In this document: positions 45,914 through 54,917 of the stretch, piece after piece
How positions within the stretch are numbered: the first letter of the stretch is position 1
Layout of the letters: each line of letters opens with the position of its first letter
Source of the DNA: Acidobacteriota bacterium
GTDB lineage: Bacteria; Acidobacteriota; Holophagae; Acanthopleuribacterales; Acanthopleuribacteraceae
Direction: 5' to 3'
Length of the DNA stretch: 64,000 nucleotides
Assembly (NCBI GenBank): GCA_020637335.1
Contig: JACJWC010000002.1
Span: 62,001-126,000 of the forward strand
The notes under the pieces: model-generated
The model's database searches: none
What the model saw: the letters and a program-made list of their open reading frames with translations, nothing else
Told to the model about the DNA's origin: nothing
Made by a program: the position numbers and the translations under genes

Positions 45914-46517
45914 GAATCAGATCCTCCTCAGTAGTAAAAGCATGTGGGTTAATAGTATCAAAGGGCGCGAGTCTGACCAACCCGCCCAAACAATCGTTTT
46001 TTGGGTTGCATTTTGGGTTTTGAACAAGACAAGCTGAAGGGTTACGGGATTGTTTTGGTTGAGTCTCGGTATTAAGGCTATCGTCAAGGTGGGGTCTAAG
46101 CGTAAGCCCATTTTTGGGCTAGAAAAGATCCGGCGCGACGTGGGCCTGCTGGAACCCTTCTTCGTGATGGCGCCCGATCCCAAATTACTGCAGGTGAAGG
46201 GGCGAAAACTCAGCTAAGCCGGCCAACCCAGCCAACCCAAAACCGTTCTCTAGCTTATTGGCGTCTCAAACCAAACACCACCCACATCAACGGGAAATTG
46301 AAAAAAAGGCCTATTTAAAAAACGGAGGCCGATGATAGGTGAGGTGCGTTGCCGGGCCCGCAACGCCACACAGCCCGGCAGGGCGAAAGGTGTACTGCCG
46401 CCTGGTTCCAATGGTTGAACGATTACCTGCCGAGTAGGTCGCCATCAAGATGGCCGCAGGAGCTGTTTAAAAAACAGCAATCCGCAATAGCGCTCGAATC
46501 CAACGTTTCTGACCTGG
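45914..46517. other. Long intergenic region with hairpins and a short open frame
   Basis: 604 bp without a convincing gene. It holds a 55-codon open frame (listed separately), an AGCCCA/TGGGCT hairpin near 46104-46119, GCGTTGC/GCAACGC (46346-46366), GCCATC/GATGGC and GCTGTTT/AAACAGC. It looks like a graveyard of small repeats, no recognisable transposase. Confidence 0.5.
46050..46217 (+). other. Unrecognised 55-residue open frame, possible gene remnant
   Basis: From TTG 46050 it reads GIKAIVKVGSKRKPIFG, then EKIRRDVGLLEPFFVMAPDP and a stop at 46217. The composition is protein-like, but there is no clear ribosome site. May be the 3' end of a decayed gene. Confidence 0.25.
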
Positions 46518-47336
46518 TTATTTGACCTGCGACAGAATCAACTTGTCGTATATTCGATCGCCGCATAGGTAGCGAATGGCCACCAACGGTTTGGCCATGG
46601 CGCCCACCAGGTATCGTGTCTTGGGATTTTTGGCCTGAATAATTTTCTGAATGGTTTTCGCGATCAGCGAAGGGTCTGAGCCCTTGAGGCTGCCGTTTTC
46701 TGCGGATTTCAGTAAGGCTTTGACCATGCGTTGATACGGTCCATGCGCTGCTTCGGGGGCAAAGTGATGCTTCACCCCATCTGCAAAACCCGTTTCGATC
46801 AGTCCGGGCTCCAGAATCACGACCTTGATGCCAAATTCTTTTAGTTCTAACCGCAAGCAGTCACTCCAGCCTTCCAGGGCGTGTTTGGTGGCGTGGTACC
46901 AAGCGCCCAACGGGGTATAGATTTTGCCGCCCATGGACGAGGTGTTGATGATCAGACCCGCACGTTGGGCGCGCATGTGCGGTAAAACTGCCTGAGTCAT
47001 GGCCGCCAGGCCAAATAGGTTGACCTCGAATTGGTAACGAGCCTTGTCCAGGTCAACTTCTTCAACCGGACCGTAAAGACCAAAGCCTGCGTTATTCCAT
47101 AAAACGTCAATCCGGCCTTGCTCGGCGAGTACCTGTTCCACCGCACGGGCCGCCTCGTCCGACTTGGCGACATCCATTTGGATGATGTGGCCTCCCGCTA
47201 TTGCAAGATCCTTCATGTTCTCGACTGTGCGTGCCGCGGCATAAACGATGTGACCCGTTTGGATCAATGCTTGTGCGGTGACTTTGCCCATACCCGAACT
47301 GGCACCGGTAATCAGGATAACTTTCTGATTGTGCAT
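46518..47336 (-). CDS. Short-chain dehydrogenase/reductase
   Basis: 272 residues from ATG 47336 behind GGAGGAG. Cofactor loop TGASSGMG, NNAGFG, and catalytic Ser (INTSSMGGKIYTPLGAWYHATKHALEG) with YxxxK (YHATK). C-terminal part includes EPGLIETGFADG. Classical SDR of the oxidoreductase type often acting on lipid or carbonyl substrates; the substrate is unknown. Divergent from the AraC regulator, its probable controller. Confidence 0.9.
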   Translation of the reverse strand: MHNQKVILITGASSGMGKVTAQALIQTGHIVYAAARTVENMKDLAIAGGHIIQMDVAKSDEAARAVEQVLAEQGRIDVLWNNAGFGLYGPVEEVDLDKARYQFEVNLFGLAAMTQAVLPHMRAQRAGLIINTSSMGGKIYTPLGAWYHATKHALEGWSDCLRLELKEFGIKVVILEPGLIETGFADGVKHHFAPEAAHGPYQRMVKALLKSAENGSLKGSDPSLIAKTIQKIIQAKNPKTRYLVGAMAKPLVAIRYLCGDRIYDKLILSQVK

Positions 47337-47472
47337 GATGTGCTCCTCCAGAGGTTTTGGAAGCGGCAACCGAATGGATAGTGCCATCTCCGTCTCATCA
47401 ATCTAGCTTGTACCGCGACCCGATTCACTAGCAGGACGCGCCAAAATGAATGCAAAAAACTCCAACGTCGAA

Positions 47473-47501
47473 TGGCGTCTGTTGCAGTAAAGTTGGCGTC
47501 T
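47473..47501. promoter_or_regulatory. Direct repeat TGGCGTCT, 21 bp apart
   Basis: TGGCGTCT at 47473-47480 and again at 47494-47501. A 21-bp spacing is two helical turns, the usual layout for an AraC-family dimer site. It lies in the SDR-AraC divergent region. Confidence 0.45.
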
Positions 47502-47579
47502 TTGGCTAGTGCCTAATCCAGGGAAATCGTTTAGATTAGATCCCGTTCCGAGCAACTTTGTTCTGATAGGAGGAACACC

Positions 47580-48581
47580 TTGAGTGCAACCCAATTCAGC
47601 GTGAATCCACGTTGGCGTGTGCTCCTGGCCGATTTGGGCATCGGTTCTCTATCACTTTTGAAACGCGCCAAGTTGCCACAGGACCTATTTGTGCGCGAAA
47701 AAGCAAGCCTGACTTCTGCTGAGTACTTTCGTTTGTGGGAGGCGTTGGTGGAAGAGGCCGGCGATCCGCTATTACCCCTGCGCATGGGTGAAGCGATCTC
47801 AACGGAAGTGTTCGATCCGCCCATTTTTGCCGCCATGTGTAGTCCTAACCTGATCGTAGCCCTCAAACGCATTGCCAAGTACAAACCGCTCATTTGTCCC
47901 ATGAGACTTCACATCGAGGAGACAACCCAATCCACCCGATTGGCCTTTGAGTGGCTCGATAAAACCGTTCCACCCCCAGCGCCTTTGATTGCTATGGAAC
48001 TGGTCTTTTTTGTTCAATTGGCGCGTTTGGGAACGCGTTACCGCGTCTGCCCCTTAGAAGTGCGTGCTCCACTTCGCCTGAACCCGGCTGATGCGTACAC
48101 CGCCTGGTTTGGCGTTCGGGTTAAACCCTCTGAGCAGTCCGCAATCTCCTTCCGAAAGGACGATGCCCTGCGGCCTTTTCTGACCGCAAACGAACCCATG
48201 TGGTCCTATTTTGAGCCCACCTTGCAACGGAATCTGGATGCGCTGAAGCACGAGGCCTCCATGGTGGAACGGGTACATGCGTCGTTGCTGGAGCTCATCC
48301 CTTCAGGACTTGCTTCCATGGATGCGGTGGCCCGCAAACTGGGCATGAGTCATCGGACCCTACAGCGCAACCTGAGCCAGGAGGGCACCCGCTTCCAAAC
48401 CGTGCTGGCCTCGACCCGGACGAAGCTGGCCATGCACTACCTCAAAAGTTCACCGCTGAGCAGCGCGGAAATCGCATTCCTTTTGGGTTTTGACGATCCC
48501 AACAGTTTCTTTCGCGCCTTCCGCACATGGACCGGCGCCACCCCAGAACAGGTGCGCGCCACCAGCCAAACCAACGCCTGA
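47580..48581 (+). CDS. AraC-family transcriptional regulator
   Basis: 333 residues from TTG 47580 behind AGGAGG. The ~210-residue N-terminal part matches the arabinose-binding-like (Arabinose_bd) domain of the OruR/ArgR-type AraC group (e.g. EYFRLWEALVEEAGDPLLPLRMGE). The C-terminus is the double helix-turn-helix (MDAVARKLGMSHRTLQRNLSQEG, SAEIAFLLGFDDPNSFFRAFRTWTG). Likely regulates the divergent SDR gene. Confidence 0.92.
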   Translation: MSATQFSVNPRWRVLLADLGIGSLSLLKRAKLPQDLFVREKASLTSAEYFRLWEALVEEAGDPLLPLRMGEAISTEVFDPPIFAAMCSPNLIVALKRIAKYKPLICPMRLHIEETTQSTRLAFEWLDKTVPPPAPLIAMELVFFVQLARLGTRYRVCPLEVRAPLRLNPADAYTAWFGVRVKPSEQSAISFRKDDALRPFLTANEPMWSYFEPTLQRNLDALKHEASMVERVHASLLELIPSGLASMDAVARKLGMSHRTLQRNLSQEGTRFQTVLASTRTKLAMHYLKSSPLSSAEIAFLLGFDDPNSFFRAFRTWTGATPEQVRATSQTNA

Positions 48582-48697
48582 CCCAACCTAAACGGCCTAG
48601 CCATCCAACCTTTCCAACTCTTTTCAAGCGGCAACAAAAGTGGCAGGGAGGCGAATCCGTGGTTAGCCTGTTTCGTTAGGCCTTTTTGTCATTTCTC

Positions 48698-49630
48698 TTA
48701 GAGCAAAGTTGTGGTCGGTTTCTTGGAAGAGACGCTTGCGCTGCTTGAGGCTGAAGGACCCATCTCAGCCAGGTCTTCAGTTGGCCAGCCCTCTTTGCGC
48801 AGCATGGTTTGGGCGTCGCGTTGGAAGTAGACGTTCCAGCGGTAGGGGCTGGGCGCTGCTTTGGGGTCCTGACGGATGACCCACATCAAATCCTGTTTCA
48901 ATGCCTCTTTTTGACCTTTGGGTTGGTACCAGTATTTGGCCCGGCCCCAGCGGGCCAGCAAAGCGCCTTGTGAGGAATCGACGGCTTGGTTCATCAGGTC
49001 GACGGCGCGATCCTTGTTGCCAAACGGGTTGGCCACATCGTAAATACCGCGCGAAAAGAGCACTGCGCCATATTCGTATTGGGGATCCAGTGCCAGTAAT
49101 CTGTCCAGGACGGATTTGGTTTGGACCATCCAGCCGGCATGAAACACGTGGCTAAGTCCGCTTAAACATTCCTTATAGTAATAAGACACGCCGGTGACCC
49201 ACAGCAACATGGCTTTCATGTCGTCCTGGTTCAAATACTGGCAAGCTTCGTCCACCTTTTGTCCACCTGCGACTGCGGCTGCAAAATCCGGGTTTTGTGC
49301 CATGACCCATTCGGCGTACTGAATACCTTTGCGGTAGTGCTGGGCTTTGTCCTTTTTGGTTTGTCCATAGGCGGCTGCATAGAGGATGTGCGCTTCGGCC
49401 AGGCGCAAACCGAGCGTCTTGTCTGAACCTGGGAAAACTCGGCTATAACCCTCAATCGCTTGGTTTAAGCGGGTTGCGTTATCTGCCGTTTCAAAAATAG
49501 CATCCACCCCGTTCAGCGATGTTTCAATGGGTGGTGCGGAAAGCCCTTTCAGCGCGAACCCCGGATCCCAATGCGTACAACTCTGCAATAAGAGCATTCC
49601 AAACCCAACCAGCCCAATCATTTTTTCCAT
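48698..49630 (-). CDS. TatT-like TRAP-associated lipoprotein
   Basis: 310 residues from ATG 49630, with lipobox LLLQSC. Helical repeats of TPR type follow: IYAAAYGQTKKDKAQHYRKGIQYAEWVM, MLLWVTGVSYYYKECLSGL and VLDRLLALDPQYEYGAVLFSRGIYDVANPFG, resembling the TatT family (PF16811) of periplasmic lipoproteins that can pair with TRAP transporters. No TRAP genes are beside it. Family level assignment only. Confidence 0.5.
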   Translation of the reverse strand: MEKMIGLVGFGMLLLQSCTHWDPGFALKGLSAPPIETSLNGVDAIFETADNATRLNQAIEGYSRVFPGSDKTLGLRLAEAHILYAAAYGQTKKDKAQHYRKGIQYAEWVMAQNPDFAAAVAGGQKVDEACQYLNQDDMKAMLLWVTGVSYYYKECLSGLSHVFHAGWMVQTKSVLDRLLALDPQYEYGAVLFSRGIYDVANPFGNKDRAVDLMNQAVDSSQGALLARWGRAKYWYQPKGQKEALKQDLMWVIRQDPKAAPSPYRWNVYFQRDAQTMLRKEGWPTEDLAEMGPSASSSASVSSKKPTTTLL

Positions 49631-49700
49631 AGCCCACCCCGCCACTGTTCAACTTCCAGGACCGAACTGTCCTGCTCTACCAGTATACGGAGGTGACAAT

Positions 49701-49724
49701 AAAAAGTCTAATAAAAAATTAGAC
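49701..49724 (-). terminator. Rho-independent terminator of the hybrid kinase gene
   Basis: On the minus strand GTCTAAT, 5-nt loop and ATTAGAC are followed by TTTTT, about 6 nt past the stop codon of the kinase. Confidence 0.7.
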
Positions 49725-49729
49725 AAAAT

Positions 49730-52276
49730 TTAGACAGTTGAACTGGGTTTTGGGTGGGGAGCTGTCGGAGGGAAGACGCGGTTGAGGCAGGCTTGCATTT
49801 CAGCGAGTTGGAAGGGTTTGCTCAGGAAATCGTCCATTCCTGCTTCAAAACAGCGTGTTCGGTCCTCGGCCAGGGCATTGGCGGTTAAGGCCACAATTTT
49901 CGGTTGAGCTAAATCACCCTGGGCGCGCAGGCGTCTGGTGGTTTCGATGCCGTCCAGTTTGGGCATTTGTAAGTCCATAAGGATCAAATCATAGCGGGTC
50001 TGCTGTACGATTTCGAGCACCGCCTCACCATTGGAGACGGCCTCGGCCTGGATACCGAGTTTGCGCAGCAACTGGAGTGCGATGGTTTGGTTGACCTTAT
50101 TATCTTCGGCCAGCAGGACTTTGAGTGTTTGATGATCCGAGCGTGGCGTGAAATGGCCGCGCCCTTCGTTGACTGGCTGGTTATGGTTTATCGCTAAACG
50201 CAGTTTTAGGCCGAAGGTGCTGCCCTTAGATACTTCACTTTCCAAGGTTAATTGTCCTTCAAATAGCGCGACTAACTTGGTAACGATGGCCAAACCCAGT
50301 CCGGTCCCACCATAGCCTCGGGTGATGCTGGTATCGGCTTGTTGGAAGGGTATAAAAATGGTGGCTTGTTGTGTTTTGGGAATGCCGCACCCGCTATCTT
50401 GAACGAAGAAATGCAAATCGACCCATTCTTCAGATCGTTCCACAACGTTCAGAGCCAGGGTAATCGATCCGTGTTGGGTAAATTTGACGGCATTATTAAG
50501 CAGATTCATTAGGATTTGGCGCAGGCGAGTGGGATCGGTGAGCACACTTGGTGGGCACCTGTCATCCACCTTTAAATGAAAAGCCAAATGCTTTTGCTGG
50601 CATTGAGCCCGGTACAGATCGGCGATGCTCTGTAGTTCTTTTCCTAGGTTGACAGGCGTGGTTTCCAGTTGGACTTTACCCGCTTCAATTTTGGAGTAGT
50701 CGAGAATCTCGTTAAGCACGCTGAGCAAGTGTTTGCCGCTGCTGTCGATGGCCTGGAGAAAATGAGTTTGTTCGCTATCGAGTTGGGAGTGGCTGAGTAG
50801 CTCCGACATGCCCAAAATGCCGTGAAGCGGAGTGCGGATCTCGTGGCTCATGGTCGCCAAAAACTCGGACTTGGCGCGATTGCCTGCTTCGGCCTGATGT
50901 TTTGCCTGGGTCAGGGCTTGGTTGGCCTCCATTAAAGCCTCGGTTCGTTGGGCGACTTGTCGTTCCAACTCGTTTTTGGCTTCGATTTGGATTTGATGGG
51001 CGGCTTTTTCAGCTGCCCGCGCCTGCCAGCGGAATTGACGGACCCGATCGCCCAAAGCCAAGGACAGCAGTACGGCTTCGAGCAAAGCGCCAATTTGCCA
51101 GGCGTTGCTGGTCAGAATATGAGGCTGGAGAACGGCCATACGTTCCAATGAGGAAATAATGGCGCCTGTAAAAAAGAAGCCCCAGCCCAAAACAAAGAAT
51201 CGTGAGGCTTTGTTGCCACGCCACCACGAATGGATTCCGACAACCAATAAACACGACGAGCAGACCAGGATGGCCAGTAGGATCAAAGGTCGCTGAGCGA
51301 CCAAATTGAGGATGGTCATCAAGCCCAAAAACACCAGGAGCCCATTCAAAATCCGATGCCATTTGGGATATTGATCCCGTGTCTGCAGAAAGATTTGGGC
51401 AAAAAACAAGGCGGTCATAAAGATGCCAGCCAGAGCCAATCCGTTGCCGTTTTGAGCCCAATACGGGTGTTCGGGCCAAAGGTAAAGATTGGCCAAACCC
51501 AAGATGTCGAGACTCACCACAATCAGGCAGGCCAGGTAGAGGACATGCACGCCAAATGCCTTATCCCAGAGCAGGAAATAGAAAATGGCATTAAAAGCCA
51601 ACATGGTGACGAGCACGCCCAGGAAAAAACCGAACCAGGGCATGATGCGCGTTTCCGATTGGCTGAGCGCGAGCGGTGTCATCAATTGCAGCGGGATTTG
51701 CAAGCCGGATGTATGGCTGCTAACCCGCAGATAATAGGTCACTTCCTCTTGGCTGGGCTGAAGCTCAAATACGTGTAATCGATGGGGAATGGCGCGTTGG
51801 GACAAGGCGTATTGGGTGCCCGATTTCCCCATGGGGATGAGCGTGTTTGACTCTTGGCGGAACAGTTGAATGTCCTGCAGGCGCGTGAAGGCAATGACCA
51901 GAAACCAGGTTTGATGCACGGGGTATGGCGCAACGCGAAAGCGAATCCAGCAGGTGGCTTTGCTAATGCCAAAATTCAAAGGACGCCTTCCGTTTTCTCG
52001 AAAGGAGGCCGTCTGGGCCAAAATGTCCTGGGGGTGGCTTTTGCCTTGGGGGTCTAACAGAACAGCGACCGGTAAGTGGTCTACCCGAGTCTGGCCCTGC
52101 AAGGGAATCGGCTCCTGCCCAAACGCACACAGTTCAGCCAGCGTTAATCCGCATAACAACATCCAGATCTTGCATCGATGGGGTTGACTCAATTTCAAAC
52201 GAATGTCTCCGCTTAGGTTATCGGCCATTGGTGGAAGAATGGTAAATCTGAATTGGGCTGTCGCAACTTGTCCCAT
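49730..52276 (-). CDS. Hybrid histidine kinase with 7TM-DISM sensor and receiver
   Basis: 848 residues. An N-terminal export/anchor segment, extracytoplasmic 7TMR-DISMED2-like domain at about 60-195 (DHLPVAVLLDPQGKSH ... CWIRFRVAPYPVHQTWFLVI), seven membrane helices at about 210-410, a coiled coil, the HisKA His478 in ATMSHEIRTPLHG, an ATPase domain (NLLNNAVKF, DSGCGIP, GGTGLGLAIV), and a C-terminal receiver with AEDNKVNQ and Asp768 in ILMDLQMP. DISM modules bind carbohydrate or small ligands. Start is uncertain: ATG 52228 is an alternative. Divergent from the S74 gene by 56 bp. Confidence 0.9.
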   Translation of the reverse strand: MGQVATAQFRFTILPPMADNLSGDIRLKLSQPHRCKIWMLLCGLTLAELCAFGQEPIPLQGQTRVDHLPVAVLLDPQGKSHPQDILAQTASFRENGRRPLNFGISKATCWIRFRVAPYPVHQTWFLVIAFTRLQDIQLFRQESNTLIPMGKSGTQYALSQRAIPHRLHVFELQPSQEEVTYYLRVSSHTSGLQIPLQLMTPLALSQSETRIMPWFGFFLGVLVTMLAFNAIFYFLLWDKAFGVHVLYLACLIVVSLDILGLANLYLWPEHPYWAQNGNGLALAGIFMTALFFAQIFLQTRDQYPKWHRILNGLLVFLGLMTILNLVAQRPLILLAILVCSSCLLVVGIHSWWRGNKASRFFVLGWGFFFTGAIISSLERMAVLQPHILTSNAWQIGALLEAVLLSLALGDRVRQFRWQARAAEKAAHQIQIEAKNELERQVAQRTEALMEANQALTQAKHQAEAGNRAKSEFLATMSHEIRTPLHGILGMSELLSHSQLDSEQTHFLQAIDSSGKHLLSVLNEILDYSKIEAGKVQLETTPVNLGKELQSIADLYRAQCQQKHLAFHLKVDDRCPPSVLTDPTRLRQILMNLLNNAVKFTQHGSITLALNVVERSEEWVDLHFFVQDSGCGIPKTQQATIFIPFQQADTSITRGYGGTGLGLAIVTKLVALFEGQLTLESEVSKGSTFGLKLRLAINHNQPVNEGRGHFTPRSDHQTLKVLLAEDNKVNQTIALQLLRKLGIQAEAVSNGEAVLEIVQQTRYDLILMDLQMPKLDGIETTRRLRAQGDLAQPKIVALTANALAEDRTRCFEAGMDDFLSKPFQLAEMQACLNRVFPPTAPHPKPSSTV

Positions 52277-52332
52277 TTTTTCGCATTACCGTCTGTACTC
52301 TTCGCGATCGCGAAGCCTTAAGGGGAGTCAAG

Positions 52333-53796
52333 ATGAGTTTATCGATTTGTATCGCTATTGGATTTTTGGGTCAGATAGGCGGATTTGGGCCGGACTTGGG
52401 AATTGCACCGGCCCAGATTCTGCCTTTATCGGTGCCGGATCAAAGCATGGAGGATTGGGTAACGGTCACGTATCTGGCTGGGCCGCAAGGGCCTGTGCTC
52501 TTTGAAGAGCCAGGTGAGCAGGTTTGGCGCATTCAAGACCACCGTTTGCTTTTATTGGGTGCCAGTGGGCTGGCCCTTCCAGATGTCGTCCTGGCGCGCC
52601 GTACCGTATTTGTGGTGGTGCATGATTCAACTGGAAGTTGGGGTCCATATCAGCTGTTCCCGCAACGGGACGCGCTGGCGGTCCAAGGCGATGCCGAACA
52701 CATAACCAAGCAGCTTTTCGCCAGCCTGCCCGGTGTCGATACTGCTTATCTGGTCCAGGTTGCGCATTTCCTGGCTGGTAATTTAGCCACGCTCGAGGTG
52801 CTGGGCACCTCATTTGCCATTCCGGGCAAAGGGACCGTAATTGATTCAAATGCCAATTGGACAGGTGGGCGGTTGGAAATTTTGCGGCCAAGCGTGTCGG
52901 TTTTTTTAGGTCAGGCCAGTGGTCAAAACGACGATGGAACCCTGAAACAGAATACCGGGCTCGGGTTCCAGGCGCTCAAAGCCATTACGACCGGTTCAGG
53001 CAATACGGCGGTGGGCCACAACACGCTTTTGGCCAACACGACCGGGATTCGCAATGTGGCTGTCGGTTTTGAAACGCTTTCAGCCAATATCAGCGGTCAG
53101 GCCAATGTGGGTGTGGGCTATCGATCCCTGTACAAACTCTCGAGTGCTGAAAACAATGTGGCTATGGGTGACCAGGCGCTTTACAACTTGACTACGGGCA
53201 ATTTCAATACGGGAATTGGCACGGGAACAATGGATGTACTGACGATCGGTACGAACAATACCGCGATTGGCGCTTATGCCGGTCCATCTACGGGGTTTGG
53301 CAATATTGTGAACAGTACAGCGCTCGGTGCGGGTGCTACCGTTTCTAACAACAATATGGTCCGGGTAGGCAACACAAGCGTGATCAGCATTGGTGGTCAG
53401 GTCGCCTGGAGCACACTTTCCGATGGTCGGTTCAAACGCAAAGTAGTCGAGAACGTGCCCGGTTTGGCTTTCATCATGAAGCTGCGTCCTTTGACTTATG
53501 AAGTGGATCAGCCCGCACTGGTTCAATTCATGGGAAAAGGCCCGGCAACAACAGATTCGCATGAACGGCAAAGCGGGTTTATTGCCCAGGAAGTGGATCA
53601 GGTGGCCGAATCGTTAGGATTCAGTTTCAGCGGGGTCGATCGGCCCGAAAATGCAGAAACGCCTTATGCCCTGCGGTATGGTGCTTTTGTGACGCCCTTG
53701 GTCAAGGCGGTCCAGGAACAACAGGCGTTGATTGAAGATTTGCAGGCGCGTATTACTCGGTTGGAGTCGCGATTGGCTGTCCAGGAGCAACCATGA
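52333..53796 (+). CDS. Secreted protein with adhesin-head-like repeats and S74 chaperone domain
   Basis: 487 residues from ATG 52333 behind GGGGAG, with a signal peptide-like start (MSLSICIAIGFLGQIGG). About residues 205-330 contain tandem repeats of type G-N-T-A-V-G-x-x-x-L-x-x-x-T-x-G-x-x-N-V-A-V-G, like the head repeats of trimeric autotransporters. A C-terminal endosialidase-chaperone (peptidase S74) domain follows: SDGRFKRKVVENVPGLAFIM, RPLTYEV, SGFIAQEVDQ, YGAFVTPLVKAVQEQQALI and a coiled coil. S74 domains direct trimer folding and cut themselves off. The next gene overlaps by 4 bp. Confidence 0.82.
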   Translation: MSLSICIAIGFLGQIGGFGPDLGIAPAQILPLSVPDQSMEDWVTVTYLAGPQGPVLFEEPGEQVWRIQDHRLLLLGASGLALPDVVLARRTVFVVVHDSTGSWGPYQLFPQRDALAVQGDAEHITKQLFASLPGVDTAYLVQVAHFLAGNLATLEVLGTSFAIPGKGTVIDSNANWTGGRLEILRPSVSVFLGQASGQNDDGTLKQNTGLGFQALKAITTGSGNTAVGHNTLLANTTGIRNVAVGFETLSANISGQANVGVGYRSLYKLSSAENNVAMGDQALYNLTTGNFNTGIGTGTMDVLTIGTNNTAIGAYAGPSTGFGNIVNSTALGAGATVSNNNMVRVGNTSVISIGGQVAWSTLSDGRFKRKVVENVPGLAFIMKLRPLTYEVDQPALVQFMGKGPATTDSHERQSGFIAQEVDQVAESLGFSFSGVDRPENAETPYALRYGAFVTPLVKAVQEQQALIEDLQARITRLESRLAVQEQP

Positions 53797-54434
53797 CCTT
53801 GCGCTGGATTTGGATGGCCTGTTGGCCGGTTTGGTTTTGGGCTCAGAGCGGGGTTGTCGGTAGCATCAATCTAACCTTACAAGACGCCGGAACCGACTGT
53901 TTGGGTCGCGCGCGCGTCGTAGAGGTTCGCGCACAGGTAACCGGTTTGACGGGCATGGGCAATAGTCCAGTTGGCTTGAACGGCTATGTTTTGGTTGTGC
54001 AGTTGAATCGGCCCGATGTATTTGCCAGTTCCTATCCAGATCGAACGGCTGTCAATTGGAACCAGGTTGCCCAGATTGATGCGGGCAATCCGCTGGTCGT
54101 TCGGCTGGTGGGCTGGAATACGGATATCAACGCGCCTAACCAATTGTATGTGCTGGGTCGCATGCTTTTATCGGGAACGCCGGGCCCGGTCAATGTTCAG
54201 TTGTTGAATGGAACCGAACTGGCCAGCCGTTTGGTGTCGGCCGGCAATGGGCCGCAAAACTTGACACTTAGTTTGCCACCCAGCCTGACTGTTTCGGTAC
54301 CCAGCCATTCAGCGCTGATATTGGGCGAGGCCGTTGCCAGTTGGTTGATGGTGGTTGCCACCTATGATTTGGTTCCGCCCAATGGACCCATCCAGGTCCT
54401 GGATTTGGTCAAGCTGGTCAATTGTGTTCCGTGA
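53793..54434 (+). CDS. Exported cohesin-like or surface protein, coupled to the S74 gene
   Basis: 213 residues; ATG overlaps the stop of the previous gene (ATGA). Signal peptide MTLRWIWMACWPVWFWAQ. The body is beta-rich with a short C-terminal segment QVLDLVKLVNC that resembles the end of a dockerin-like or type 9 export tail only weakly. Function unknown; translational coupling suggests it is a partner of the upstream trimeric protein. Confidence 0.65.
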   Translation: MTLRWIWMACWPVWFWAQSGVVGSINLTLQDAGTDCLGRARVVEVRAQVTGLTGMGNSPVGLNGYVLVVQLNRPDVFASSYPDRTAVNWNQVAQIDAGNPLVVRLVGWNTDINAPNQLYVLGRMLLSGTPGPVNVQLLNGTELASRLVSAGNGPQNLTLSLPPSLTVSVPSHSALILGEAVASWLMVVATYDLVPPNGPIQVLDLVKLVNCVP

Positions 54435-54451
54435 ATGGATTTGCTATGGGT

Positions 54452-54778
54452 TTAATCGCCGGTTCTCGACCACGACTTGTGGTAAATGTTGTGGCGTTGC
54501 AGGAACTCTTTTAAACCCGCAGCATCCTCGCCGCTGAACTGGTCTTGAAGCGCGGTTAGCGGGTGATCTTCCACTTGTAGCGCCTGGCAGAGTTTGGATA
54601 CTTCGGTGGCGGGGATGGTCCAGACCCACTCGTATTCCAGCGCATCAAAAATGCGTTGTACGCCGGGTCCGCGATCGATGCCTTCAATCAACAAATCGCC
54701 ATTTTGGTTGAGGATCGCCATCAAGCGCCGGGTTCCGTCTTTGTCTTCCATCTCGCGTAACATGACGTGCTGAACCAT
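54452..54778 (-). CDS. Small protein of unknown function
   Basis: 108 residues from ATG 54778 behind GGAGG. Begins MVQHVMLREMEDKDGTRRLM and has an acidic, helical C-terminal half; no signal peptide. Strand pattern AILNQNGDLLIEGIDRGPGV followed by ALEYEWVWTIPATEVSKL is protein-like. No family recognised. It lies beyond the terminator of the sulfur operon, so it is probably transcribed separately. Confidence 0.6.
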   Translation of the reverse strand: MVQHVMLREMEDKDGTRRLMAILNQNGDLLIEGIDRGPGVQRIFDALEYEWVWTIPATEVSKLCQALQVEDHPLTALQDQFSGEDAAGLKEFLQRHNIYHKSWSRTGD

Positions 54779-54860
54779 AAATCCTCCATAGACATCTCAC
54801 CTAAATATACGGCTGATTTGAAAAATGTGCAGCAGGTCCCCATTCCGCGGGGCTGTTTGG

Positions 54861-54897
54861 AAAAAAAATTGGGCGTTCCCCCAAATGAGAAACGCCC
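54861..54897 (-). terminator. Strong Rho-independent terminator after the sulfur operon
   Basis: On the minus strand GGGCGTT and AACGCCC form a 7-bp GC-rich stem with a 13-nt loop, followed by AATTTTTTTT. It lies 21 bp past the porin stop. Confidence 0.75.
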
Positions 54898-54917
54898 GGC
54901 TAAAACCTGGTGTGCAT

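Noticed and set aside
52333..53796. S74 gene as sign of a prophage
   Set aside because: No tail, capsid, integrase or lysis genes nearby; the signal peptide and partner gene fit a secreted cellular protein.
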